DNA of 64,000 bases, taken from Ancylostoma caninum (taxonomy: Eukaryota > Nematoda > Chromadorea > Rhabditida > Ancylostomatidae). The notes under the pieces were generated by a model. The model was given only the letters and a program-made list of their open reading frames with translations. It ran no database searches and was not told the DNA's origin. A program made the position numbers and the translations under genes. Below are positions 36,771 through 48,200 of the stretch, piece by piece; positions within the stretch are counted from its first letter, which is position 1, and each line of letters opens with the position of its first letter. Location of the stretch: positions 1,031,228 through 1,095,227 of the forward strand of contig JBAJFG010000591.1 of the NCBI GenBank assembly GCA_037903475.1, given 5' to 3'.

Positions 36771-38267
36771 TCACATAAATTCGAAAAAAAACCATCAAAG
36801 TGAAAAGCTAGAGAAACACAATTCTTCAACGCTTTAGAATCATCTTTCTTGTGCTACTTCAGGACCACTTTTTTTGGTTAAAACACTTTCTTCATTCAGA
36901 ATCAAAATTCCATTGTTTTGTGGTTTTTGACTAGAGAGCGAGTTCTGCCAATGAGCTCGATCGGTCATAACTTCGAAAGATCTGTCTATTTACATACTTA
37001 TTTACGCTCTTGCATATTTATTTTTTGGACTTTGCGTTCAACGAACTATTGCTATAATATTTTCTAAAGATTTCTTCCGGATCATCATGTACCAAAGCAT
37101 ACAGGTACAATGCATTAGACCTCGACCTCGAGTTTGACTTTTCTGCTTGGGGACCTCTGATTTAAAATTTTTATTGGAAATTCGCTTACAAGATAAGTCA
37201 GGATTACGGTAACGAAAAGCATTTTGCTTTCGCAATGAAGATGTTCTGCCTTGAAGCGGCAATCATTCGAAAAACCATTTCTAGACGTTGTTTCAAGACA
37301 GTGCTTCATTACGAAATTTGCGCTCTATTCAGGACTGGAGAAAAGCTAGATTTTAAGGCCTACTGGTTTTATCGAGTGGTCAGTCAACTGCACAGAAATC
37401 AAGCCAAAGGGGTGGTAGATTTCCACAATACACGGAGTAGGTGCTTGTAGAAAACCGAGCAGGAACTTGGATTGTTTGCAGGTGTAGAATATTTCTGAAT
37501 GCCTTCCTATCTCTTCTTGGATGGGAGGCAGTGAATCATAAGATACTGTCTCAATTATCTTGGACTTCTGTCACTTTCTATCTCACTCGTTGTTACTGTA
37601 TTTTAAGCCTACCCTGTAACTATTGGAATCTTTGGCATGCGGTATAGAACTATAAGAAAATTCCAGGAATTCCGTTTCTTCAACAAAACAATTTTTCTTG
37701 TAACTTTTTCAAAGCCTTCTATTAATTGAGTTACGTATTTGTAGACATTTTCAATTAGTGACTTAGTTACACGCACACAGCCTGTTCTCGAATTTTCCAT
37801 TACGCTACAAATCAGGGAAAAACTGGTCACAGGCCCATCCATTCTTTTTGCACTTTGCAAATTTCCACTGGGTAACGATGTATTTCCGCTGCATTGAGCA
37901 TGCAAATGAACGCTCCAGGGGTGTTGTGCGGCTGGACAATTAGGCGGATAAATCTATGGGTACCGGAGTATTATTGCCTTTTTTTTCAGGGCGTTTCTTA
38001 TGGGTTTGGCTTTGCTGGAGATCGGGTTTAACCACTGTCGGGGAACATTGCACGTGTTTGTTTGGCTTCAGCGATGCTTATCGCTGAATAAGCGAAGAAA
38101 TCGCGCTGGAATCCATAGTCGTACACTGCTGATGTGTGCGATCTGCCAATTCTGGAAGATTCCATGCCGACATGCGTCACTGAGATTGATCAGGGTAAAC
38201 TTGCAAACTTGCTAACGGCCTCAAATCAACGGGTCAAATTCTATTTTTTTAACCGATAGACCTCCAT

Positions 38268-39078
38268 AGATGTCCAGAAATTGACTGGGAGTTGCCGCTA
38301 TCGGAGGAAAAAACAAAGATTCTGCATTTGGGTACTAAAAACAAAAAATTCCAGGATAGCATAAATGGTGTAGAGCTAGGCTTTGTTGATGAAATTATGG
38401 ACTTAGGTTTTTTGGTGAATAAGGATCAAAATCTTGATGCACACTGTGACAATCTAGTCAAGAAGGGGACTCAGGCTCTTTAGATGCATGAACACGAGGA
38501 ATAGGGCAGTGTTGTTGAGGGCATTTAAGACGTACATAAGACCGCTGCTTGAATATGGCACTGTAGTCTTCAATCCTCAAAACGCAAAGTTGTCACCAAG
38601 TTGGCATCTGTTCAGAATAGTTTTACTAGGAAACTCATGCCGCGTGTCATGGGCTTCCTTTGTGAAGGAATTGCCTGTAGCAATGTCCGCAATCTAGACC
38701 TGGGGCTACACCCCCTCTCTTTCAGAAGACGGTTATTTGATTTGATCTTGTTCTTCAAAATTATTCATGGTCTTGTGGGACTTAAACCGGATAGATTCAT
38801 TACTACGAGGACATCGAACACACGAGGAAGTTCCAATAAGATGATTGTCTCCAGAGCCCGTGGTAATATTAGGCATCATTTTTTTGTCAGTAGAGCTGGT
38901 GCTGACTTCATCAAAATTAGTAAGAGGCAAGTTATTCCAGCTAAGCTAACTTCCTTCATAAGCATGTTGAAGAGTAGTCACTGTAGTCCTATGTATGAGT
39001 TCACTTCCTCATTTCATCTCTATGATCTGATATTGTCAGGTTCCGTTCAGGTTGTTGATTATCACTTAGGGTTGTTTT
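38268..39078 (+). pseudogene. CR1/jockey-like reverse transcriptase C-terminal relic
   Basis: Across three frames the sequence encodes the 3' end of a non-LTR pol. First comes the segment after the catalytic motif (EKTKILHLGTKN, then LGFLVNKDQNLDAH). Next comes RAFKTYIRPLLEYGTVVFNP, then SVQNSFTRKLMPRVMGFL, LGLHPLSFRRRLFDLIL and FKIIHGLVGLKPDRF. At least one stop (about 38481) and one frame change (about 38590) break it. The endonuclease and the catalytic core (YADD region) are absent, so this is a 5'-truncated dead copy. It is unrelated to the RTE at 7592. A downstream TA-rich tail near 39160 may mark the 3' end. Confidence 0.82.
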
Positions 39079-40396
39079 GATTGTCAAGTTAAAGTTGTGT
39101 TATTGTCATTGTTGAGTTCATTTTTCTGTTTTTGTGTTCAGTTCACATAGCGACGCCATGTAATAAGTACATATATAAATTCATCTGGAATAACCAGTCG
39201 GTTTAAAGTAACCCACGGGCCAGCTGTCACACGCCGCGGACGAGTTGAACTCCGCTTTATGACCGCGAACTTATTAAATTTGCTCCTAATGATCGCAGCG
39301 CCGACGCAGTGACGCCAACGCATCGCCAACGACCGCTTTGCGAGAGAAAACAGGTTTTACGTAAAATTTATGACAAATCTATCTGTTTTTTCAATCTCAT
39401 TCGTTAATAATTGCTCGTCTCAATCGCACTGCATTTCATGTCTCATCGCCCAATAAAACAGATCGTCCGCGCTGCTGCGAAATCGGCTGGGAATTTCGCG
39501 TTAGATCAGCTTGGCTGCTTATAAAAAGCCGATTCGTGATCCTTTCCCTGGCTTTTTCCTTTTTTGGGAGTTTTCACACTTGGCTATCCGTTATTCTTCG
39601 TCTCGATTTTCATCCATGCGTATCGCTACACAGGACGATGCGCGAAACTGAAGCCTGGAAGAAAAACGATAAGCGACAGTTTTCGAATCGATGTGATAGC
39701 CAGGGTTCTCTATTTCACTTCTTTCATTTTGAAAGGCTTCGAGATGCAATCGACAGCAGATTTGTCATTTGATGAACTTCTACACTTCTGTCATTATTTG
39801 ATGGCACACAAGAGCCTTTGTTCTATTATCCCTACCCTCTATCACTTTATTCCTTTTGTTTCGTTCTTTCTTTGTCGCCTCTCAAAAACCTCTCTCAATT
39901 ACTCAGACACGTAGTGCGGATTTTGCAGGTAGTCTATCTTGTCCTCCTAGATCTGATTGACCTATTACTACTTGTTTGGCTTCTTAGAGTAGAATTCCTG
40001 TAGGAAAGGTGGGAGGAGATTTCAGACTCACCAGCTTTTCTCAGTTTTCTTCTATAACAAACCGAATTCCCGAATATCGATAGAACTGTGATATTTATTC
40101 GAATTTATATCTGAATAGCTTATTTTTACATAAGAATGGGTGAATGGAACTTTCCGTTCGACGTCCTCGGTTTTATATGGTTTTTTGAAGCTCACAACGG
40201 GGGGGGGGGATGTGTACTTGGTGGCAGGGGCCATTCGTGACCTGTTGTGTACTGCTAGATGCAGTTTTTGACGCTGATTTTAAACCCATAGTTTAAATTT
40301 ACCGCGGAGTTCTGTATAGTGAGTTGTAGCTATTTTTTTCGCGCCGATTTAGCATAAGGTACGCATGTATGAGTTTAAGTTAGGCTTGGTAGCTGC

Positions 40397-40620
40397 TCTA
40401 GAGTCTTCAAACTACTGAGTGCTTCTGAGAAGAACAAGGACATTGGTTGTGTGTCTTCGATGCAGCTGCCTTACCCCGAGTTAAGCCCTTATATGAGGAT
40501 CGTGAGTGAGTAAGTCAGTGATTTTGAGTGCGGTCCTCATGTACGGGCTTAAATCGGAATGAGGCAGCTGCATCGGGGGACGCACTCCCTGTTCTTTCCT
40601 GAAGCACCCTAGACTTTGAA
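40397..40620. repeat. Foldback element with arms of about 100 bp
   Basis: GATGCAGCTGCCT, GTTAAGCCCTTATATGAGGA and AGTGCTTCTGAGAAGAACA in the left arm recur inverted in the right arm as TCCTCATGTACGGGCTTAAAT, GAGGCAGCTGCATCG and TGTTCTTTCCTGAAGCAC. A spacer of about 15-20 bp lies between them. Arms are about 80% alike by eye. Confidence 0.78.
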
Positions 40621-40937
40621 GACATCAAAGAGGCTACTAGCGCAACCTGAAGCCCATACTCATGGTACTCTATGTTAAATCAGCGCGAAAAGAAATACCT
40701 GCAACTAACTGTGCAGAACACGGCACGAAATTCGAACCACGAATTCGAAATAAGCGTCAAAAACTGCATCTAGCAGTACATATCGCATCACGAACGGCCA
40801 CTGCCACCAAGTATCCTTCCCTTGTCAGTTCTCTCTTTTTGCGCCGTTTGGAATTTTTCTTCCGCTCATCATTGGCTCATACATGTTGTAGCTATGCAGC
40901 AGAAATGGTTCATCCTTGTGCACTGAGGCTGTACGTT

Positions 40938-41020
40938 CTTAACTTAACGAATTAACGCATTAACGCGTAACGGCCATTTTTCCGGTAACTTAATGGGTTA
41001 ACGATTTAACGGAAAACTCG
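40938..41020 (+). repeat. TTAACG-rich repeat, copy 1
   Basis: Multiple AATTAACG/CATTAACG units lead into GTAACGGCCATTTTTCCGGT and further TTAACG-type units. It is a direct repeat of 42041-42120. Confidence 0.6.
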
Positions 41021-42040
41021 AAAATCCATTGAAGATCATCTCGCTAAAGAGCCAGAAATTGGTCGGTAGTCGTTCGACACAAAGGCTCGTCATATTCTTC
41101 TAGACTGGCTGACACAGTATTCCTCGCAGCACCTGATGTCATCTGAACTTCATTGTCACTTTGTAGTTAATACAAAGGCTGTGATTTTGGACATACTTGT
41201 TCCTCTTGAGCATGTCCGCGGAATTATATGAATTTAAAGCTATTCCTGCTTTAGAAAAAGTTCCCAGAGCCAAGCGTCTCCTACTTCTTTATGTGTCGGA
41301 CAGTCTTGTAGAGAAACCGCTCAACCGCTCGAAATAGGCACATCCGATGAAATGATGAATTTTTCAGATATTTCGCGTGCAAGGAAGGAAAACACTAATA
41401 CAAAATTTCGTGAACGTTGTTCAAAATTTTCCTCTTTACGATAATAGGACGAATCACTGATGTGAAATGATGAATCTATCCACTTCAAACGTTGAATTGT
41501 TCACAGTTCTTTTTTATTGTAGCGCAACCTGTTTTAAGCAATCCGTTTTGTTCTTCTTTACAGCTTATCTTGGCACTGAGCTCTACTTATGTGTTTAATA
41601 AGGTGCACTCTGAGTGAAATAAATAAATAAATAAATAGTCAAAGCCCGAACTAAAGGAAGGCAGCACGACACCTTCCAAAACCCATATATGGAAGTATGT
41701 ACGTATTTGGCTCAGTTATATCCTTGATTGTCTAAGGGCTTATGTAGGCTACGACTATGATTGTTGAATGTGTTGAAAAGTATGTAAATGGGGGACACTT
41801 GATTGTTACTTGGATGTAGTGGAGGATGCAGGAGCTGCTAGCCAAGCCGTGGGAATAGTGACAACTCCGCCATATCAGAGACCCTGGGGGGAAAATAAAA
41901 TTACAAAAATAATAACTTCAATCCCAATACTTCGATCACTTCCGTAATTTATCGTCTGTACCCTTCTTTTAACTTCATTTAGGCTTTTTCTAATAAGACT
42001 CATTGAGAATTCTGCTATTCAGTATGCCCCATCATTCTGA

Positions 42041-42120
42041 CGGATCAACGCATTAACACATAGTGGCCATTTTTCCTGTAACGTAACGAATTGACGGATT
42101 AACGACATTTGGAATTTTTG
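42041..42120 (+). repeat. TTAACG-rich repeat, copy 2
   Basis: CGCATTAACACATAGTGGCC, ATTTTTCCTGTAACGTAACG and GGATTAACGAC follow the order of copy 1 at 40938 in the same orientation, about 1.1 kb apart. Confidence 0.6.
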
Positions 42121-42643
42121 GCCCTGTTGTGCACCTTCATCTCCTCATCTTGGTGTTTAGGTATGCACTCATGACTCTTCACAACTCTTTTCAAACTACG
42201 CTCCGTTATTTTTTTTTTTGCCCTCTGAGAACTGGTCATTTTCAATAAGAGGATTTCAAAGTACGTAATTGACGTAGTGAAAGTCTCACGGAGGGCTCAT
42301 ATCGTTTTTTTCAGCTTTCATATGAATGTGAAGTCACCTGTCCACTTGCTGAGAGCTATTAGGGAAAGATCCTTGAGTGGATTCTTTTGCTGCCAGAACA
42401 CATTCCTATCATTCTTTGGCTTAATCCATAGTCTACTCTAGGAAGAGCGTTTCCGTTTTTCCCAGGGAATTTTAAATCGTTGTGTCTAATTTTTGTACCA
42501 TTACTCCTTTAACTACTTCCCTATTCCCGAGAAATCCTGGTTGCCTGAAGAATCAGAAAAAAATGCTGTTGCTTCGACATTCAAGATTGCTTTGAAGATG
42601 CTGTTCTCTACTTATCACCTTATCATCACTTACTTATTGTTAT

Positions 42644-43249
42644 TTGTCACACCCTCGCCTATTTACCACCTTTTCATCTCGTGAAGATAGCATAATTTCG
42701 CCTAATTGTGATCCTGGTCTTCTTGGCTTCTTTCAGGAAATCTCAACATCTTCTCAGGGGCCTTGGCTTTTTTTTCCAACAGTTTCCCTTTGCACTAGAA
42801 GTGTCTTAGGGCTCTTTAACGTATGTGTAGAAAGAAATTGTCATGGTTGTCACTTACTACCTAGTATATACTGGAGTTATTCACCAAACATTCACCAAGG
42901 TTGCCTACACACATTTGCCAGACATTTTTCTGGGTTATCTACACAGGAAACTATATACAATTTTTTTCCGTCCTTCCTAATAACTGATTTTCCTCGTGGC
43001 TTAATCTCCCAAGATTGGACCCCAGTTTTTGCTCCAACGTCATGCTCTAGATTTCGTTCTATAGTACCTATTTCTCATTTGTCCGTGTCCCAACGCCCTC
43101 AGGAATGCGTAAAGATCTATTCGATCGCATTAGCCATTAGCCTACGTAACAACAGCCATCAAGGTCGTCGGATTTATCCCGATTATGGCCGGAAATTTTC
43201 CGCCCATTTCCGTTCGGCCGAAAACACGTACTCGTGCCCTATTTCTTGA
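42644..43249 (+). other. Unrecognised 201-codon ORF
   Basis: The frame is open from MSHPRLFTTF to CPIS and stop. It has no recognisable domain or signal peptide and no splice-framed structure, and its composition is Ser/Phe/Pro-rich as expected of T/C-rich noncoding DNA. I think a chance ORF is more likely than a gene. Confidence 0.12.
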
Positions 43250-45195
43250 TGCCATTGAACAATGATTCATTGGGCTCTTAGTGGACGTTTAGTCGAATGT
43301 TTGGGGCGGTACCTTGCCCATCTTCTCGCGTCTACGGCTGCATCTAACTTTGCTATGTAAATCTCACGGTTTCCCGGATTCAGAGTTAGATAATTCTGGA
43401 TTGCTCCAGAATTTATTTGTGCAATTTCGAGCCAACTTTTTCCTCAAACACATTTCCCTTATCAATTCGCAGCGTAACTTTCCTGGAAAATGAGAATACT
43501 GTCTTTTTCGCTATTTACAGCATAGCGTAGAGATTGTTGATGTAGATACTTGTGAATGACTACTTTTTGAGTCAATTTATTGTCTCAAAGAACGGTGATG
43601 AGCATCTCATCTCCATTATTTAACTTGTTAACTCACTCTGTATATGGGTGGCCCACCCTAGAGTCGCCATTGTTCCTCAACTCTTCGTTAACTCGTCAAC
43701 GCTTCGGTTAAAGAGGAGTATAACTTGGTAGGGCAACACCCTCATTCTTTCCATCTTATCCCACGGAAATGCACGAAAAAGCAGTGCAGAGCAATTATTT
43801 CTATTGCCTGCTGGAAATATTTGTGCGAATTCTCTGTTTGGTGTTCATTCTTCCATGTGAAAACAGATTTTTTTCAACGAATAAAAACTCCGTCTACTTC
43901 TGAGACCTCACTGCATCGTACTCCTCTGTGCAGACCTTCCGGGGAGCCTTGTGTGCAGAAATTCGCCAAGGTTTTCCCCCGGTAGTTGTAATTATAAGAA
44001 ATATGACAAAGTGACGACTTCAGCAACGACTCAAGTGAAAACGAATTTTTGGGTAGCGTGCATATTTAGATGTCATTTTTTGAATATTTGCTGCGTAACA
44101 CTTAATTGCTGCAGGGTTGGTGCATACTATCCAGAAAATTTTTAAAAAAAAGGCACAAAAAAGTTAAGGAGAAACGAGTCTCGTACGAGTATGTTTTTGA
44201 AGTTGATGCTCTGGCTTTGGCTTCCTCCAGTAACTCCTTCAGGAATTACGTAAATCTCCAAGGATGTGAATCTTGTAAATCTCCAGGGATCTATCTCCAT
44301 GAATCACTAGTTGGGACCTTCGATCTTTCATCCATATTTTACTGCTGAATACTGTGATCCCTAACCTTTCGTTGAGAATAAACCTCAGCCTCTAGTAGTA
44401 ACATAGCCTGTCCCAACGTCCCTGTATGATGGAAGGATTATGGTTTTTCCTGGATTGATGTTTTTTTTTTCACCAGACCTTCCATTCACATCTAAAACCC
44501 TGGTTTCTCTGCAGTGGCGGTATTCATAGATGTTTACACGAAGATTCTGGTCCGCTTGACCTGCTGGAAAGGACGAATTTCCTGGGCAAAAATAGATGTG
44601 TTTCATTCATCCGAATCGTGGCAGTAAATATTGTTTATCCCCACTACATGAGTGGGAAACTTTCCACATTCATGAATCCTACCAGTGTAACTTTATTACA
44701 ATATCTAGTTGTGGAGTGCTTTTGCATTTTTCCTTTTTGTGCAGTTTTTGGTAGCTTTCCCAAGAATTGCTCTTCATTCTCTCTCATAGATACCTGTGGA
44801 TTTTGGCCTTGGTGATCGTTATCCATGCCCTACATATATGGAAATTTTCATCTTTAAAAGCTCTTTTTTCCACCTTTTTCATTTTTCTATCCACCTCGTA
44901 AATTTCTGACCAATTTTGCTAGCCTAGCACAAGTCGACACGTTGGAGCCTACGATCCTTCGTCGTTACCATAAATTATCCTTTTTTCCACTGTGTTTTAT
45001 GAGTGTCTTAGTGCCTCGTTAGCGATTCATCGAAGAACAGCCAACTGCTGTGGTAGATCCACGATAAGGAACGGGCTTCCCTTCTTCTAGCTACATATGG
45101 CTGAGTTCTTGCGCAAAACAACCAGATAACGTTCGATGTTCCTCTACTTTTCACCTCGTTTACTGCGAAATCGTTTTTTTGCAACTGCATGGTTA

Positions 45196-45206
45196 GCTTT
45201 TTTCAG
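45196..45206 (+). promoter_or_regulatory. Splice acceptor directly before the carboxypeptidase ATG (probable trans-splice site)
   Basis: A T-rich tract ending in TTTTTTCAG abuts the ATG at 45207 with no intervening 5' UTR. In rhabditine nematodes this arrangement is typical of spliced-leader addition. A cis-spliced 5' UTR intron would look the same. The site supports the chosen start, because the signal peptide follows at once. Confidence 0.6.
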
Positions 45207-48200
45207 ATGAAGGTTCGGCTGAGGTCTTTGCCGAACTTCATTCTCTGCTTAGCGGTGATAACTCAAGCATCACTCAACGATGCTGGTGGTACTGACGAGT
45301 GAGTTTTTTTCAGTCTTTGAGAACAGCATTTCGTCTTGCTGGACCACTTGTTATCCTGAGCTGTTTTCCAGAAAGTTCGTCGTCGTCCGAGCCGAACCGA
45401 ACACTCTGGAACAGCTGAAATTCGTCCGGGAGTTGCATGACAATATGCACAAATACGATGTGAGTACTACGTACGCTTTGTTTGTTTTTCGATGATGTTA
45501 GCTGGTTGCATGGGGACGAGTCCTCGATAGATCCCGTGGATCATGTGGCGACGCTACGACCGGTTCGCCGCGCTGACGCAGTCGTTCGTGCTCTTTTTCG
45601 ACTTTTCGACTGCGTCTCGACCCGTATCATGCACGAGAGGAGAAATAATTGAGACGGCCAGCCTGGGATTCCTTACTGGGCAGCGTCGAGAAGCGAAAGC
45701 GGGAATTCAGCGCGCTATAGCAGCGTTCGCAGCGCTGCGGAAAGAAAAAGGATGGAAACTGAAAAGACTCACTGGCTCGGCCAAGGTTAAAAGATAAGGG
45801 AGAAGGGGAAATGGCGATTATGCGTCAGTGCGTTAATTTATGACGTTCACGCCCTCCCGCTGCACCAAGGATAACTTCTATTTATTTATTAGGTCGCCAA
45901 GTGTGAAATGTCCGATTTTGGATGAGAAGATTTCGAGTTTTGTTACTGAAGCAAGATCCTGTATAAGATATCCGAGTATGCTCCTATACTATCCCTACAG
46001 CCTTGCCATCTTAACTGCATCTTGATTGCGCCAACAGCTTGGAAACGTGAAAAGCTAGTAGCAATCAAGTGGCGAAGAGCATTTCCAACATCATGTTGAG
46101 AATTGAACATTTTCTCCAGCAAGAAGTGAGCTAATCCCTGAAAGGAGTTGTGGTCAAATAGAGCAAGGTTTGCCCAGTACAAAGAGTGGCAGGTGGGTCC
46201 TCATCCCTGCTCCTCTGGCTTAAGCAGCGTGGATTTGCGAAAAATGGTCAAAAATTGGCACTCATTTTTGAGGGTCAAACTGGGAAAAATTTGTTTACCG
46301 AACCACTTTTAATGGTCATATTGCCTGGAATACCTAAATACTATTGGATTATAAAGGTCACCCTTGCTGCTTATGCTGACATAGTTAGACTCCTATCTGC
46401 TTCGGCTACCGCTTCCAGCTCATCGAAATTCAGGCTCATCATAAGGCTCACTTTGGAGCTTCATGTCACCTGAGCAGAACTTCCCAAGCAAACGCTGTTC
46501 AGTGCATTCACTAGCCAAATGTCCTTTCACACTACCGTGATGTTCGCATCTTTCTCAGCTCTGATGGCTGGAAAATGGGACCTATGTTCCAAAACTGCAC
46601 AATTTTTCGTCTTTGAGTAGTTTTACAAAAATGCTTTCAAACAAAAATTCGAAAACCGATCAAAGACCCAGGAAGTGATTTTGAAAGGAAGAGGATGTAT
46701 CATCATGATGAAAATGTAGATGAGAAGAGATCTAGCAAATCTTCGAAGATAGAGACTGTCAAACTGACCGCTCATAAAATTGGACATTTCATATTTGACG
46801 AAATATACTTTGTGACTGCTCATGGAACTTTTGGAGATTATTATGAGAAATTTTGTTCCCTCCTTCGAATTGTTCATTCTTGGCGCGAAATCGATGAAAA
46901 TTCTTCAGAATTACAATTGTTGATCAATAGTTGAATTTTCGTTGTTGGTTCCATGTTGTTCCACGCTGTTCTCACCAATTTTTTTCGATTTCTGCAGCGG
47001 AACGGTGTCCTTCTAGCGCATCCCCGCATTTAAAAAAAACATGGTGTCGTAATTACATTTCCCTTCTTATTTTTCTCATTCAACCGAAATTGATAAGTCA
47101 GACAAGCGATACTCTTCGAAGTTCTTTTTCAAACAAAATGTTTGCTCACATTCAACATACCCAAGCTAAACTTGGAAGTAAGTTTTTTAGCTAGTGCTAG
47201 ATCTGAATTTATTTATTAATCGTCCTTAATAAATATCACTGCGGTATAGCCAATCAAATTATTTGAGAGAAAAGCCTTCCATAGCTATGAAGTATAGTTA
47301 ACAGTTAGTTCGAAAACTGATCTCGATTATTCGAATATCGAACATTCGATTCCCAAAATCATTCTGACGAGTGAATAATATTCGAACTGGATGTATTGAA
47401 AGTATTCGAATTCGAATATATTCGAATATCACGGCCCTCGAATATTTGACAATCCGAATATTCGAATAACTGAACAATCGAATAAGCGTTAGCTATAGAG
47501 TGTTAAGTTGGTGTAAATCTTTTGTCTGATGTCTAAAGTGTATGAGGAAATTTGTGAAGATGCCAAAATACCTGTGTTGTGGGCGCGAGTCTGCTTGCTG
47601 CGTTTAGAAACCGTAAAAATTCTAAAGATGTACAGACAACACGATTCTATTTTTTTAAAGTTCCAATTGATTCCTTTGTAATTCTAAAAGCTAAACCGTT
47701 CGGAACATTCGTATTGCATTCGGCCTTACCGATCCCACCGCCTAGCCCCAGTGCAAATTTCGTGGATGCAGAGGCGCAGATAGGCACTTTCCTTAGCATT
47801 TCATGCGCTATTTGTAGGACTACTGCCACATAGTCTACTCCGATACCTTCTCAGAACAACACAGTAAAAGTTTCAAAAGTTGTTGCCTGCTCTAAAAAGA
47901 ACCCAGTGCTTTGTTGAAAAAAAAACTCATGAGATCTTAGAAACCCTAGGTAGTCCAAGACAGCGGTCGTTTAAAGTACATTTCCGAGAGCGAGCCCAAG
48001 CTTCGATAATTTCGCTCGCAAATCTTTTGACGCTCATCAGATTTTTGGAGCATCGTGTGAGCATCACTACTAGCGCCACCTACAGTCTTTCTCAAAAATC
48101 ATTGCCTTACGCTGCACCTCCCGTCAGCTGAGCCGACCTGCACCATTTATTGATATTGCATAGTTGACGTGGCGCGGCTCAGCAGACGGGCAGTACAGCG

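Larger units (their letters stand above)
25970..38267. other. Long stretch without a recognisable gene
   Basis: Besides the listed hairpin, dispersed repeats and the GC-rich ORF patch at 35 kb, only short unrecognised ORFs occur. Small exons of a diverged gene could be hidden here and would not be visible without homology searches or RNA data. Confidence 0.4.
39079..45195. other. Upstream region of the carboxypeptidase, no gene recognised
   Basis: The region holds the foldback at 40.4 kb, the TTAACG repeat pair, a short AAATA microsatellite near 41620 and the 201-codon ORF. The carboxypeptidase promoter is presumably in its right part, but I could not identify a specific element. Confidence 0.45.

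Noticed and set aside
45543..45797. 84-codon + strand ORF just after exon 2, first considered as the next propeptide exon
   Set aside because: It does not resemble an M14 propeptide, whereas the exon at 50594-50730 carries the diagnostic LDFW and joins in phase.
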